This document shows, piece after piece, positions 1 to 11,710 of a stretch of DNA of 64,000 nt. Location: assembly GCF_018991925.1 (NCBI RefSeq), contig NW_024726342.1, positions 30,684-94,683 of the forward strand, read 5' to 3'. The notes under the pieces are model-generated. The model saw nothing but the letters and a program-made list of their open reading frames with translations. It searched no databases and was not told the origin of the DNA. Within the stretch, counting starts at the first letter, position 1. Each line of letters starts with the position of its first letter. Origin of the DNA: Homarus americanus. Taxonomy: Eukaryota > Arthropoda > Malacostraca > Decapoda > Nephropidae. The translations under genes were made by a program, and so were the position numbers.

Positions 1-3000
1 CCTGAGAGTGTCGGAGGTGTACCTGGGAGTGTCAGAGGTACCTGGGAGTGACAGAGGTGTACCAGAGAGGTCAGAGGTGTACCTGGGAGTGTCGGAGGTG
101 TACCTGGGAGTGTCTGGGGTGTACCTGGGAGTATCTGAGGTGTACCTGGGAGTGTCTGAGGTACCTGGGAGGTCAGAGGTGTACCTGAGAGGTCAGAGGT
201 GTACTTGGGAGTTGGGGTGTACCAGGGAGTGTCAGTGGAGCACATGGGAGTGCCAGAGGTGTGCCTGACAGTGTCGGAATACCTGGGAGTGTCAGAGGTG
301 TACCTGGGAGTGTCAGAGGTGTACCAGAGAGTGTCAGAGGTGTACCTGGGAGAGTCGTAGGGTACCTGGGAGTGTCTGGGTGTACCTGGAGCATCAGCGG
401 TGTACCTGGGACTGTTTGAGGTACCTGGAGTGTCAGAGGTGCACCAGGGAGGTCAGAGGTGTACTTGGGAGTGTCAGGGTGTACCAGGGAGTGTCAGTGA
501 GCACATGGGAGTGTCAGAGGTGTACCTGAGAGTGTCGGAGGTGTACCTGGGAGTGTCAGAGGTGTACCTGGGAATGTCGGAGGTGTACCTGGGAGTGTCG
601 GAGGTGTTCCTGGGAGTGTCGGAGGTGTACCTGGTCGTGTCAAGTGGTGCACCTGGGAGGTCAGCGGTGTACCTGGTGTGTCACCGGTGTACCTGGGAGT
701 GTTAGAGGGTATCAGGGAGGACAGAGGAGTACCTAGGAGGCCAGAGGTGTACCTGGGAGTGTGAAAAGTGTACCTGGGAGTGTCAGTGGTGTACCTGGGA
801 GGTCAGAGGTGTAACTGGGAGGTCAGGGGTGTACCAGGAGGTTGGGAGTACCTGGAGTGTCAGAGGTGTAAGGGGAGTGTCTGAGGTGTACCTGGGAGGT
901 GAGAAGGTACCTGGGAGTGTCTGCAGGTACCTGGGAGTGTCGGAGGTGTACCTGGAGTGTCTGGGTACCTGGGAGTATCCAGGTGCCCTGGAGTGTCTGA
1001 GGTGTACCAGGAGTGTCAGAGGTGTGCCTGGCAGTGTCAGAGGTGTACCTGAGAGCCGAGGTGTACCTGGGAGTGCCAAAGTGTACCTGGGAGTGCCGAC
1101 GTGTACCTGAGAGTGTCAGAGGTGTACCCAGGAGTGTCTGAGGTGCCTGGGAGTGTCTGAGGTACCTGGGAGTGTCAGAGAAACTAGGAGCAAGATGTAC
1201 CTGGGAGAGTCAGGAGGTGTAAGGGGGAGTGTCTGAGGTGCACCTGGGAGCAATGTGAAGTGTACCAGGAATGTCAGAAATACCCAGGGAGGTCAGAGGT
1301 GTACCTGGGAGGTCAGAGGTGTACCCAGAGCACGTGGAGGTTTACCTGGGAGTGTCGGAGTTGCCTGGGAGTGTCGGATGTGTACCTGGGAGCGTGAGAA
1401 GCTACCTGCAGGAGAACCTGGGAGTTTGGAGGTACCTGGGAGTGTCGGTGTACTTGGGAGTGTCAGAGGTGTACCTGAGAATGTCAGGGGATGTACCTGG
1501 GAGTGTCGTGAGGTGTACCTGGGAGAGCCAGAGGTGTGCCTGGGAGTGTCAGAGGTGTACCTGAGAGTGTCAGAGGTGTACCTTGGGAGGTCAGAGGTGT
1601 ACCTGGGAGTGCTGGGGTAAAAGGAGAGTCAGTGAGCACCTGGGAGTGTCAGAGGGACCTGGGAGTGTCAGGAGGACATGGAGGTCAGAGGTGTACCTGG
1701 CAGTGATGAAGGATAAATGGGAGTCTGAGGTGTGCCTGGGAGGTGAGCTGTACCCGGAGGCCAGAGAATTACTAGTGAGTGTCACAGGAGAACCTGGGAG
1801 GGGGAGAGGTGTACTGAGAGTGAGAGGGTACCTAGAGTGCCTGAGGTGAACCTGGGAGGCCAGAGGTGTACCTGGGAGTGTCTGAGGTAAGCCTGGGAGT
1901 GTCGGAGGTACCTGGGAGTGTCGGTGAACCTGGGAGTATTCAGGTGGTGTACCTGGGAGTGTCTGAGGTGCACCTGGGAGTGTCAGAGGAGTACCTGAGA
2001 GTGTCAGAGGTGTACTTGGGCACGGGTACCAGGAGGTGTGGAGGACATGGGGAGGTAGGAGGTGTACCTGACAGTGTCGAGGGTACCTGGAGCGTTAGAG
2101 GTGTACCTGGGAGGCAGAGGTGTACCTGAGAGTGTCGGAGGTGTACCTCGGGAGTGTCGGAGGTGTACCTGGGAGCAGTCTGGGTGTACCTGGAGTATCT
2201 GCGGTGTACCTGAGGTCTGAGGTGCCTGGGAGTGTCAGAGGTGTACCCGAGAGCAGAGGTACTTGGAGGTCAGGGTGTACCAGGGAGTGCAGGTGAGCAC
2301 ATGGGAGTAAGCCAGAGGTGTACCTGACAGTGTCGGAGGTGTACATGGAGGTCAGAGGTGTACCTGGAGAAGCCAGAGGTACCTGGGAGGTCAGAGGTGC
2401 ACCAGGAGTGTCAGAGGTACTTGGGAGCACGGGTAAACAGGAGTCGGTGGAGCACATGGGAATGTCAGAGGTGCACCTGGAGAGCTAGGCGGCACCTGGG
2501 AGGTCAGAGGCACCGGGAGACAGAGGTGACCAGAGAGTGTCAGAGGTGTACCTGGGAGGATGTGGAGGTACCTGGGAGTGTCTGTGTACCTGAGTATCTG
2601 CAGGTGTACCTGGGAGTGTCTGAGGTGTACCTGGGAGTGTCAGAGGGTACCGAGAGCATGAGGTGTACTTGGGAGTGTCAGGGTGTACCAGGGAGTGTCA
2701 GTGGAGCACATGGGGAGTGTCAGAGGTGTACCTGACAGCAAGTCGGAGGTGACCTGGGAGTGTCAGGAGGTGTACCTGGGAGTGTCAGAGGTAAACCAGA
2801 GAGTGTCAGAGGTGTACCTGGGAGAGTCGTAGGCACCTGGGAGTGTCTTGGGTGTACCTGGAGTATCAAGGTGTACCTGGGACTGTTTGAGGCACTGGGA
2901 GTGCCGAGGTGTACCAGGAGTGTCAGAGGTGTACTTGGGAGTGTCAGGGGTACCAGGGAGTGTCAGGAGTACATGGGAGCAGTCAGAGGTGTACCTGAGA

Positions 3001-4796
3001 GTGTCGGGAGGTGTACCTGGGAGTGCTGAGAGGTGTACCTGGGAATGTCTTGGAGGTACCTGGAGTGTCGGAGACTGGGAGGTCGGAGGTACCTGGCCGT
3101 GTCAGCGGTGTACCTGGGAGTGTCAGGTGTACTGGTGTGTCACTGGTACTGGGAGGAGGTGTATCAGGGAGTGACAGAGGAGTACCTAGGAGTGCTCAGA
3201 GGTGTACCTGGGAGTGTGAAAAGTGTACCTGGGAGGCTCAGTACCTGGGAGTGCAGAGGTGTAACTGGAGGTTGGGGTGTACCAGGAGGTCAGTGGAGTA
3301 CCTGGGAGTGTCAGAGGTGTAAGGGGAGTGTCTGAGGTGGTACCTGGGAGCAGGAGAAGTGCACCCGGGAGTGTCTGCGGTGGTGTACCTGGGAGTGTCG
3401 GAGGTACCTGGAGTGTCTGGGTGTACCTGGGAGTATTCGGTTGGGTACCTGGGAGTGTCTGAGGTGCACCAGGGAGTGTCAGAGGTGTGCCTGGCAGTGT
3501 CAGAGGTGTACCTGAGAGTGTCAGAGGTGTACCTGGGAGTGCCAAGTGTATCTGGGAGTGTCGGACGTGTACCTGAGAGTGTCAGAGGTGTACCAGGAAT
3601 GTCAGTGGAGCACCAGGGAGGTCAGAAATGTACCTGGGAGTGTCGGAGGGGCACTTGCGGTGTCTCTCAGGCCTGGCAGTGTCAGCGGTGTATCTGGGTG
3701 TGTCACCGTGTACCTGGGAGTGTTAGAGGTGCATCAGGAGTGACAGAGGAGACCTAGGAGTGTCAGAGGCACTGGGAGTGTCTGGGTGTACCTGGAGCAT
3801 GGGGAGTACCTGGGAGTGTCTGAGGGTACCTGGGAGAGCTGGGGAGGTGTACCTGGGAGGTGAGGAAGTGGTACTCAGTAGTGTCGGTGGTGGCACCTGG
3901 AGTGTCGGAGGGTACCTGGGAGGTCTGGGGTGTACCTGGGAGTATCGGGAGCACCTGGGAGTGTCTGAGGTGTACCTGGGAGTGTCAGAGGTGTACCTGG
4001 GAGTGTGGAGAAGTGTACCTGGGAGTGTCTGCGGTGTACCTGGGAGTGTCAGAGGTGTAACTGGGAGTGCCAGGGGTGTACCAGGAGTGTCAGTGGAGCA
4101 CCTGGGAGTGTCAGAGGTGCACCTGGAAGTGTCAGAGGTGTACCTGGGAGTGTCAGAGGTGTATCTGGGAGTGTCGGACGTGTACCTGGGAATGTCAGAG
4201 GTACCAGGAATGTCAGTGGTACCTGGGAGTGTCAAACGTACCTGAGAGTGTCAGAGGTGTACCTGGGAGTGTCAGAGGTGTACCTGGGAGTGTCAGGAGG
4301 TGTACCAGAGAGTGTCAGAAGGTACCTGGGAGGTCGGAGGTGTACCTGGGAGTGTCTGGGTACCTGGGAGTATCTGGGAGTACCTGGGAGTGTCTGAGGT
4401 GCACCTGGGAGGTCAGAGGTGTGCCTGGGAGTGTCAGAGGTACCTGGGATGTCAAGGGTGTACCAGGAGGTCAGTGGAGCACATGGGAGTGTCAGAGGTG
4501 TACCTGGCAGTGTCAGCGTGTACCTGGGAGTGTCTGAGGTGTACCTGGGAGTGTCAGAGAAGCACCAGGAATGTCACAGGAGTACCTGGGAGCAAGGAGG
4601 TGATTGGGAGTGTGAGAGGTACCTAAGAGTGTCTGAGGTGTACCTGGGAGTGTCAGAGGTGTACCTGGGAGGTCTGAGGTGTACCTGGGAGTGTCTGAGG
4701 TGTACCTGGGAGGTCAGGGGAGAACCAGGAGTGTCTTAGGTGTACCTGGGAGTGTCAGAGGTTACCAGGAGGTCAGAGAATACCTAGAGTGTCAGA

Positions 4797-5460
4797 GGTG
4801 TACCTGGGAGGTGTGAGGTGTACCCAAGGAGTATCTGAGGTACCTGGCAGTGTCTGAGGTGTACCTGGCAGTGTTCGAGGTGTACCTGCCAGTGTCAGCG
4901 TTGTACCCTGTGAGTGTCAGCGGTGCACCTGGGAGTGTCAGAGAGGTACCAGGGAGTGTCAAAGGTGTACCTGGGAGTGTCTGAGGTGTACCAGAGGTCA
5001 AAGGTGTACCTGGAGTGTCTGAGGTGTACCTGGCAGTGTCTGAGGTGTACCTGGCAGTGTCTGAGGTACCTGCCAGTGCCAGCGTTGTACCTGCGAGTGT
5101 CAAGGTAAACGGGAGTCAGAGGTGTACCTAGGAGTATCGAAGTTTACCTGGGAGTCGTGGAGTTGTACCTAGGAGTGTCAGAGGTGCACATGGGAATATC
5201 AGAGGTGTACCTGGGAGTGTCAGAGGAGTACCTGGGAATGTCAGAGGCATACCAGGAGGTCAGTGAAGTACCTGGGAGTGTTCGAGGTGTACCTGGGAGT
5301 GTCAGAGGTGTGCCTGGGAGTGTCAGAGGTGCACTTGGGAGTGTCTGAGGTGCACCTTGAGTGTCTGAGGTGTACCTGGGAGTGTCTGAGGTGCCTGGCA
5401 GTGTCTGAGGTGTACCTGGCAGTGTTCGGAGGTGTACCTGGCTGTGTCAAAGGTGTACCT
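4797..5460 (+). repeat. Array A higher-order block, copy 1
   Basis: This is the first of three long blocks sharing the same order of unit variants. A GGAGTATCTGAGG unit is followed by CCTGGCAG units, a CCTGCCAGTG unit, a CAGCGTTGTACC unit, CAAAGG units and a second CCTGGCAG/CCTGCCAG set. Then come GAAGTTTACC (at 5139), GGAGTTGTACCTAGG, CATGGGAATATCAG, TCAGTGAAGTACC and finally GGCTGTGTCA. The marker GTATCAAGGAGTGACAG follows at 5493. This copy differs from the others mainly by small indels. Confidence 0.8.
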
Positions 5461-7574
5461 GGGAGTCATGGTGTACCTGGGAGTGTTAGAGGTGTATCAA
5501 GGAGTGACAGAGGAGACCTAGGAGTGTCAGAGGTGTACCTGGGAGTGGGAGAAGTGTATCTGGGAGTGACAGAGGAGCACTGGAGTGTCAGAGGTGTACC
5601 TGGGAGTCAGGGTGTACCAGTGAGTGTCAGTGGAGTACCTGGGAGTGTCAGAGGTGTACCTGGGAGGTCAGAGGTGTACCTGGGAGTGTCAGAGGTGTAT
5701 CCGAGGTCGGACGTGTACCTGGGAGAGTCAGAGGTGTACCAGGTAATGTCAGTGGAGTACCTGGGAGTGTCAGAGGTGTACCTTGGGAGTGTCAGAGGTG
5801 TACCTGGGAATGCAAGTCAGTATCTGGGAGTGTCGGACGTACCTGAGAGTGCTCAAGGTGTACCATGGAATGTCAGTGGAGCACCAGGGAGTGTCAGAGG
5901 TGTACCTGGGAGTGTTGAGGGGCACCTGGCAGTCTCTGAAGTACCTGGCAGTGTCAGGGGTATACCTGGTGTGTCACCGGTGTACCTGGGAGTGTTAGAG
6001 GGTGTATCAGGGAGTGACAGAGGAGTACCTAGGAGTGTCAGGAGGTACCTGGGAGGAGAAGTGTACCTGGGAGTGTCTGGGTGTACCTGCGTGAGTGTCA
6101 GAGGTGTAACTGGGAGTGTCAGGTGTACCAGGGAGTGCTGGTGAGCACCTGGGAGTGTCAGAGGTGTACCTGGGAGTATCGAGGTGTACCTGGGAGTGTC
6201 AGAGGTGTATCTGGGAGTGTTGGACGTACCTGGGAGTGCTCAGAGGTGTACCAGGAATGTCAGTGAGTACCTGGGAGTGTCGGAGGTGTACCTGGGAGGT
6301 GGAGAAGTGTACCTGGGAGTGTCTGGTACCTGGGAGTGTCTGGGGTGTACCTGAGTGTCTGAGGTACCTGGAAGTGTCAGGAGGTGTACCTGGGAGTGTC
6401 AGAGGTGTACCTGGGAGTGTCAGGGGTGTACCAGGGAGTCTGAGGTGTACCTGGGAGTGTCAGAGGTGTACCTGGGTGTCGGAGATGTACTTGGCAGTGT
6501 CTGAAGTGTACCTGGCAGTGTCAGGCGTACCTGGGAGTGTCACCGGTGTACCTGGGAGTGTTAGAGGCATCAGGAGTGACAGAGGAGCACCCAGGAGTGC
6601 CGAGGTGTACCTGGGAGTGGAGAAGAGTACCTGGGAGTGTCTGAGGTGTACCTGGGAGTGTCAGAGGTGTAACTGGGAGTGTCAGGGGTGTACCAGGGAG
6701 TGTCAGTGAGTACCTGGGAGTGTCAGAGATGTACCTGGGAGTGTCAGAGGTGTACCTGGGAGCAAGTCAGAGGTATCTGGGAGTGTCGGAAGTGGTACCT
6801 GTGAGTGTCAGAGGTGCACCAGGAATGTCAGTGGAGTACCTGGGAGTGTCAGACGTGTACCTGAGTGTCAGAGGTGTACCTGGGAGTGCCAGAGGTACCT
6901 GGGAGTGTCAGAGGTAAGGGGAGTGTCTGAGGTGTACCTGGGAGGTGAGAAGTGTACCTGGGAGTGTCTGTGGGTACCTGGGAGTGTCAGAGGTGTAATT
7001 GGAGGGGTGTACCAGGGAGGTCAGTGAGCACCTGGGAGTGTCAGAGGTGTACCTGGGAGTGTCAGAGGTGTACCCAAGGTAGGGGAGGTGTATCTGTTAG
7101 TGTCGGACGTATACCTGGAGTGTCAGAGGTGTACCAGGTTGTCAGGAGTACCTGGGAGGTCAGACGTACCTGAGAGTAAGAGGTGTACCTGGGAGTAAGA
7201 GGTTTACCTGGGAGTGTCAGAGGTGTACCAGAGAGTGTCAGAGGTGCACCTGGGAGTGTCGGAGGTGTACCTGGGAGTGTCTGGGGTGTACCTGGGAGTA
7301 TCTGGGAGCACCTGGGAGTGTCTGGTGTACCTGGGCGTTCAGAGGTGTGCCTGGGAGTGTCAGAGGTGTACCTGGGAGTGGCAAGGGTGTACCAGGGAGT
7401 GTCAGGTGGAGCACATGGAGTGTCAGAGGTGCACCTGGCAGTGTCAGCAGGCTACCTGGGGTGTCTGAGGTGTACCTGGGAGTGTCAGGGGAGAACCAGG
7501 GAGTGTCTTAGGGTGTACCTGGAGGTCAGAGGTTACCAGGGAGTCAGAGGAATACCAAGGAGTGTCAGGAGGTG

Positions 7575-8310
7575 TACCTGGGAGGTCAGAGGTGTACCTA
7601 GGAGTATCTGAGGTGTACCTGGCAGTGTCTGGAGGTGTACCTGGCAGTGTCTGAGGTGTACCTGCCAGTGTCAGGGTTGTACCCAAGAGTGTCAGCGTTG
7701 TACCTGGGAGTGTCAGAGGTGTACCAAGGAGGTCAAAGGTGTACCTGGGAGTGTCTGAGGTGTACCTGGGAGTGTCAAAGGTGTACCTGGGAGTGTCTGA
7801 GGTGTACCTGGCAGTGTCTGAGGTGTACCTGGCAGTGTCTGAGGTGTACCTGCCAGTGCCAGCGTTGTACCTGCGAGTGTCAGCGGTGTACCTGGGAGTG
7901 TCAGAGGTGTACCAGGGAGTGTCTGAGGTGTACCTAGGAGTGTCAGAGGTGTAACTGGGAGTGTCAGAGGTGTACCTAGGAGTATCGGAAGTTTACCTGG
8001 GAGTGTGGAGTTGTACCTAGGAGTGTCAGAGGTGTACATGGGAGTATCAGAGGTGTACCTGGGAGTGTCAGAGGAGTACCTGGGAATGTCAGAGGTATAC
8101 CAGGGAGTGTCAGTGAAGTACCTGGGAGTGTCTGAGGTGTACCTGGGAGTGTCAGAGGTGTGCCTGGGAGTGTCAGAGGTGCACTTGGGAGTGTCTGAGG
8201 TGCACCTTGGAGTGTCTGAGGTGTACCTGGGAGTGTCTGAGGTGTACCTGGCAGTGTCCTGAGGTGTACCTGGCAGTGTCTGAGGGTGTACCTGGCTGTG
8301 TCAGCGGTGT
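7575..8310 (+). repeat. Array A higher-order block, copy 2
   Basis: This is the cleanest of the three copies, with the same variant order as the block near 4.8 kb. GAAGTTTACC lies at 7988, which is 2,849 bp after its counterpart, and the block ends in GGCTGTGTCAGCGG. GTATCAGGAGTGACAG follows at 8348. Most units in 7,700-8,260 are exactly 21 bp, so this copy is the best template for the block's structure. Confidence 0.82.
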
Positions 8311-10984
8311 ACCTGGGAGTGTCAGCGGTGTACCTGGGAGTTGAGGTGTATCAGGAGTGACAGAGGAGTACCTAGGAGTGTCAGAGGTGTACCGGAGTCA
8401 GGGGTGTCCAGTGAGTGTCAGTGAGTACCAGTGTCAGAGGTGACCTGGGAGTGTCAGAGGTGTACCTGGGAGTATCGAGAGGTGTACCCGGGAGTGTCAG
8501 AAGGTGTATCGGAGGGTGGACGTGACCTGGGAAGTGTCAGAGGTGTACCAGGAGTGTCAGAGGTGTACCTGGGAGTGTCAGAGGTGTACCTGGGAATGTC
8601 AAAAGTGTATCTGGGAGTGTCGGACGTGTACCTGAGAGTGTCAGAGGTGTCCAGGAATGTCAGTGGAGCACCAGGGAGTGTCAGAGGTGTACCTGGGAGT
8701 GTTGGAGGGGTACCTGGCAGTCTCTGAAGTGTACCTGGCAGTGTCAGCGGTATACCTGGGTGTGTCAGTTTGACCTGGGAGTGTTAGGAGTGTATCAGGG
8801 AGTGACAGAGGAGTACCTGGAGTGTCTGAGGTGTACCTGGGGTGTGAAAGTGTGCAGGGTGTCTGCGGTGTACCTGGGAGTGTCAGAGGTGTAACTGGGA
8901 GTGTCAGGGGTGTACCAGGGGTGTCAGTGGAGTACCTGGGAGTGTCAGAGGTGTACCTGGGAGTGTCACAGGTGTGCCTGGGAGTGTCAGAGGTGTATCT
9001 GTTAGTGTCGGACGTATACGGGAGTGTCAGAGGTGTACCAGGGAATGTCAGTGGAGTACCTGGGAGTGTCAGGAGTGTACCGGGAATGTCAGTGGAGTAC
9101 CGAGTGTCAGACGTGTACCTGAGGTGTCAGAGGTGTACCTGGGAGTGTCAGAGGTGTACCTGGGAGTGTCAGAGTGTGCCAGAGGTGTCAGAGGTGTACC
9201 TGGGGTGTCGGAGGTGTACCTGGGAGTGTCTGGGGTGTACCTGGGAGTATGGGGAGTACCTGGGAGTGTCTGAGGTGTACGCAGGAGTGTCAGAGGTGTA
9301 CCAGCGAGTGTCAGGGGTGTACCAGGAGTGTCAGTGGAGTACATGGGAGTGTCAGGGTGTACCTGGCAGTGTCAGCGGTGTACCTGGGAGTGTCTGAGGT
9401 GTACCTGGGAGTATCAGAAGTACAAAGGGAGTGTCAGAGCAGTACCTGGGAGTGTGAGAGGTGTACTTGGGAGTGTCAGAGGTGTACCTAGGAGTGTCTG
9501 AGGTGTACCTGGGGTGTCTGAGGGTGACCTGGGAGTGTCAGGGGAGACCAGGGAGTGAAAGATGTGCCTGGGAGAGTCCAGAGGTGTAAGGGAGTGTCTG
9601 AGGTGCACCTGGGAGTGTCAGAGGTGTACCGGGAATGTCAGAGGAATACCTGGGTGTCAGGGTGTACCTGGGACTGTCAGAGGTGTACCTAGGAGTATAG
9701 GAGGTTTACCTGGGAGTGTGGAGATGTACTTGGCAGTGTCTGAAGTGTACCTGGCAGTGTCAGCGGTGTACCTGGGAGTGTCACGGTGTACCTGGGAGTG
9801 TTGAGGTGTATCAGGGAGTGACAGAGTACCTAGGAGTGTCAGAGGTGTACCTGGGAGTGTGAGAAGAGTGCACAGGAGTGTCTGCGGTGTACACCGGGAG
9901 TGTCAGGAGGTGTAACTGGGAGTGTCAGGGGTGTACCCAGGAGTATCAGTGAGTACCTGGGAGTGTCAGAGATGTACCTGGGAGTGTCAGAGGTGTACCT
10001 GGGAGTGTCAGAGGTGTATCTGGGAGTGTCGAAGTGTACCTGTGAGTGTCAGAGGTGTACCGGGAATGTCAGTGGGTACCAGCAGGGTCAGACGTGTACC
10101 TGAGTGTCAGAGGTGTACCTGGGAGTGTCAGAGGTGTACCTGGGAGTGTCAGAGGTGTAGGGAGTGTCTGGGTGTACCTGGGAGTAGAAGTGTACCCGGG
10201 AGTGTCTGCGGTGTACCGGAGTGTCAGGAGTGTAACGGGAGTGTCAGGGGTGTACCAGGGAGTGTCAGTGGAGTACAGGTGTCAGAGGTGTACTGGGAGT
10301 GTCAGAGGTGTACCTGGGAGTGTCAGAGGTGTATCTGTTAGTGTCGGACGTAGCCTGGGAGTGTCAGAGGTGTACCAGGGAATGTCAGTGGAGTACCTGG
10401 GAGTGTCAGACGTGTACCTGAGAGTGCAGAGGTGTACCTGGGAGTGTTAGAGTTTACCCGGGAGTGTCAGAGGTGTACCGAGAGTGTCAGAGGTGCACCT
10501 GGAGTGTCGGAGTGTACCTGGGAAGTGTCTGGGGTGTACTGGGAGTATCTGGAGTACCTGGGAGTGTCAGGGGTGTGCGGGAGTGTCAGAGGTGTGCCTG
10601 GGGTGTCAGAGGTGTACCTGGGAGTGTCAAGGGTGTACCAGGGAGTGTCAGTGGAGTACATGGGAGTGTCAGAGGTGTACCTGGCAGTGTCAGCAGTGTA
10701 CCTGGGAGTGTCTGAGATGTACCTGGGAGTGTCAGAGAAGTACCAGGGAATGTCACAGGAGTACCTGGGAGTGTGAGAGGTGTGGTGGGAGTGTGAGAGG
10801 TGTACCTAAGAGTGTCTGAGGTGTACCTGGGAGTGTCAGAGGTGTACCTGGGAGTTTCTGAGGGTGTACCTGGGAGTGTCTGAGGTGTACCTGGGGTGTC
10901 AGGGAGGAGCAAAGGGAGTGTCTTAGGTGTACCTGTGAGTGTCAGAGGTTGCAGGGAGTGTCAGAGGAATACCCAGGGTGTCAG

Positions 10985-11710
10985 AGGTGTACCTGGGAGT
11001 GTCAGAGGTGTACCTGGAGTATCTGAGGTGAACCTGGCAGTGTCTGAGGTGTACCTGGCAGTGTCTGAGGTGGCACTCCCAGTGTCAGCGTTGTACCTGC
11101 AGTGTCAGCGGTGTACCTGGGAGTGTCAGAGTGTACCAGGAGTGTCAAAGGTGTACCTGGGAGTCTGAGGGTGTGCGGGAGTGTCAAGGTGTACCTGTGA
11201 GTGTCTGAGGTGTACCTGGCAGTGTCTGAGGTGTACCTGGCAGTGTCTGAGGTGTACCTGCCAGTGCCAGCGTTGTACCTGCAGTGTCAGCGGTGTGTAC
11301 CTGGGAGTGTCAGAGGTGTACCAGGAGTGTCTGAGGTGTACCACAGGGTGTCAGAGGTGTAACAGGGAGTGTCAGAGGTGTACCTAGGAGTATCGGAAGT
11401 TTACCTGGGAGTGTCAGGAGTTGTACCTGGTGTCAGGGTGTACATGGGAATATCAGAGGTGTACCTGGGAGGTGAGAGGAGTACACTGGGAATGTCAGAG
11501 TATACCAGGGAGTGTCAGTGAAGTACCTGAGTGTCTGAGGGTGTACCTGGGAGTGTCAGAGGTGTGCCTGGGGTGTCAGAGGTGCAGGAGTGTCTGGGGT
11601 GCAGCAGGTGTCTGAGGTGTACGGGAGGTCTGAGGTGTACCTGGCAGTGTCTGAGGTGTACCTGGCAGTGTCTGAGGTGTACCTGGCTGTGTCAGCGGTG
11701 GTGACCGGGA
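10985..11710 (+). repeat. Array A higher-order block, copy 3
   Basis: This is the third copy of the block, with the same order of CCTGGCAG, CCTGCCAGTG, CAGCGTTGTACC and GAAGTTTACC units. GAAGTTTACC lies at 11396, which is 3,408 bp after copy 2. The block ends in GGCTGTGTCAGCGG with GTATCAGGAGTGACAG at 11742. It carries more small deletions than copy 2, for example loss of GT or A from single units. Confidence 0.78.

Noticed and set aside
173..394. Minus-strand open frames such as LPGTPLT and TPRYTSD repeats across array A
   Set aside because: Two of three reverse frames of the A unit lack stops by composition. They disappear in array B, where reverse frames contain TGA or TAA.
1160..1260. 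Possible non-repeat insertion (AACTAGGAGCAAGATG)
   Set aside because: The surrounding bases still align to degraded 21-bp units, and no stretch longer than about half a unit is unexplained.
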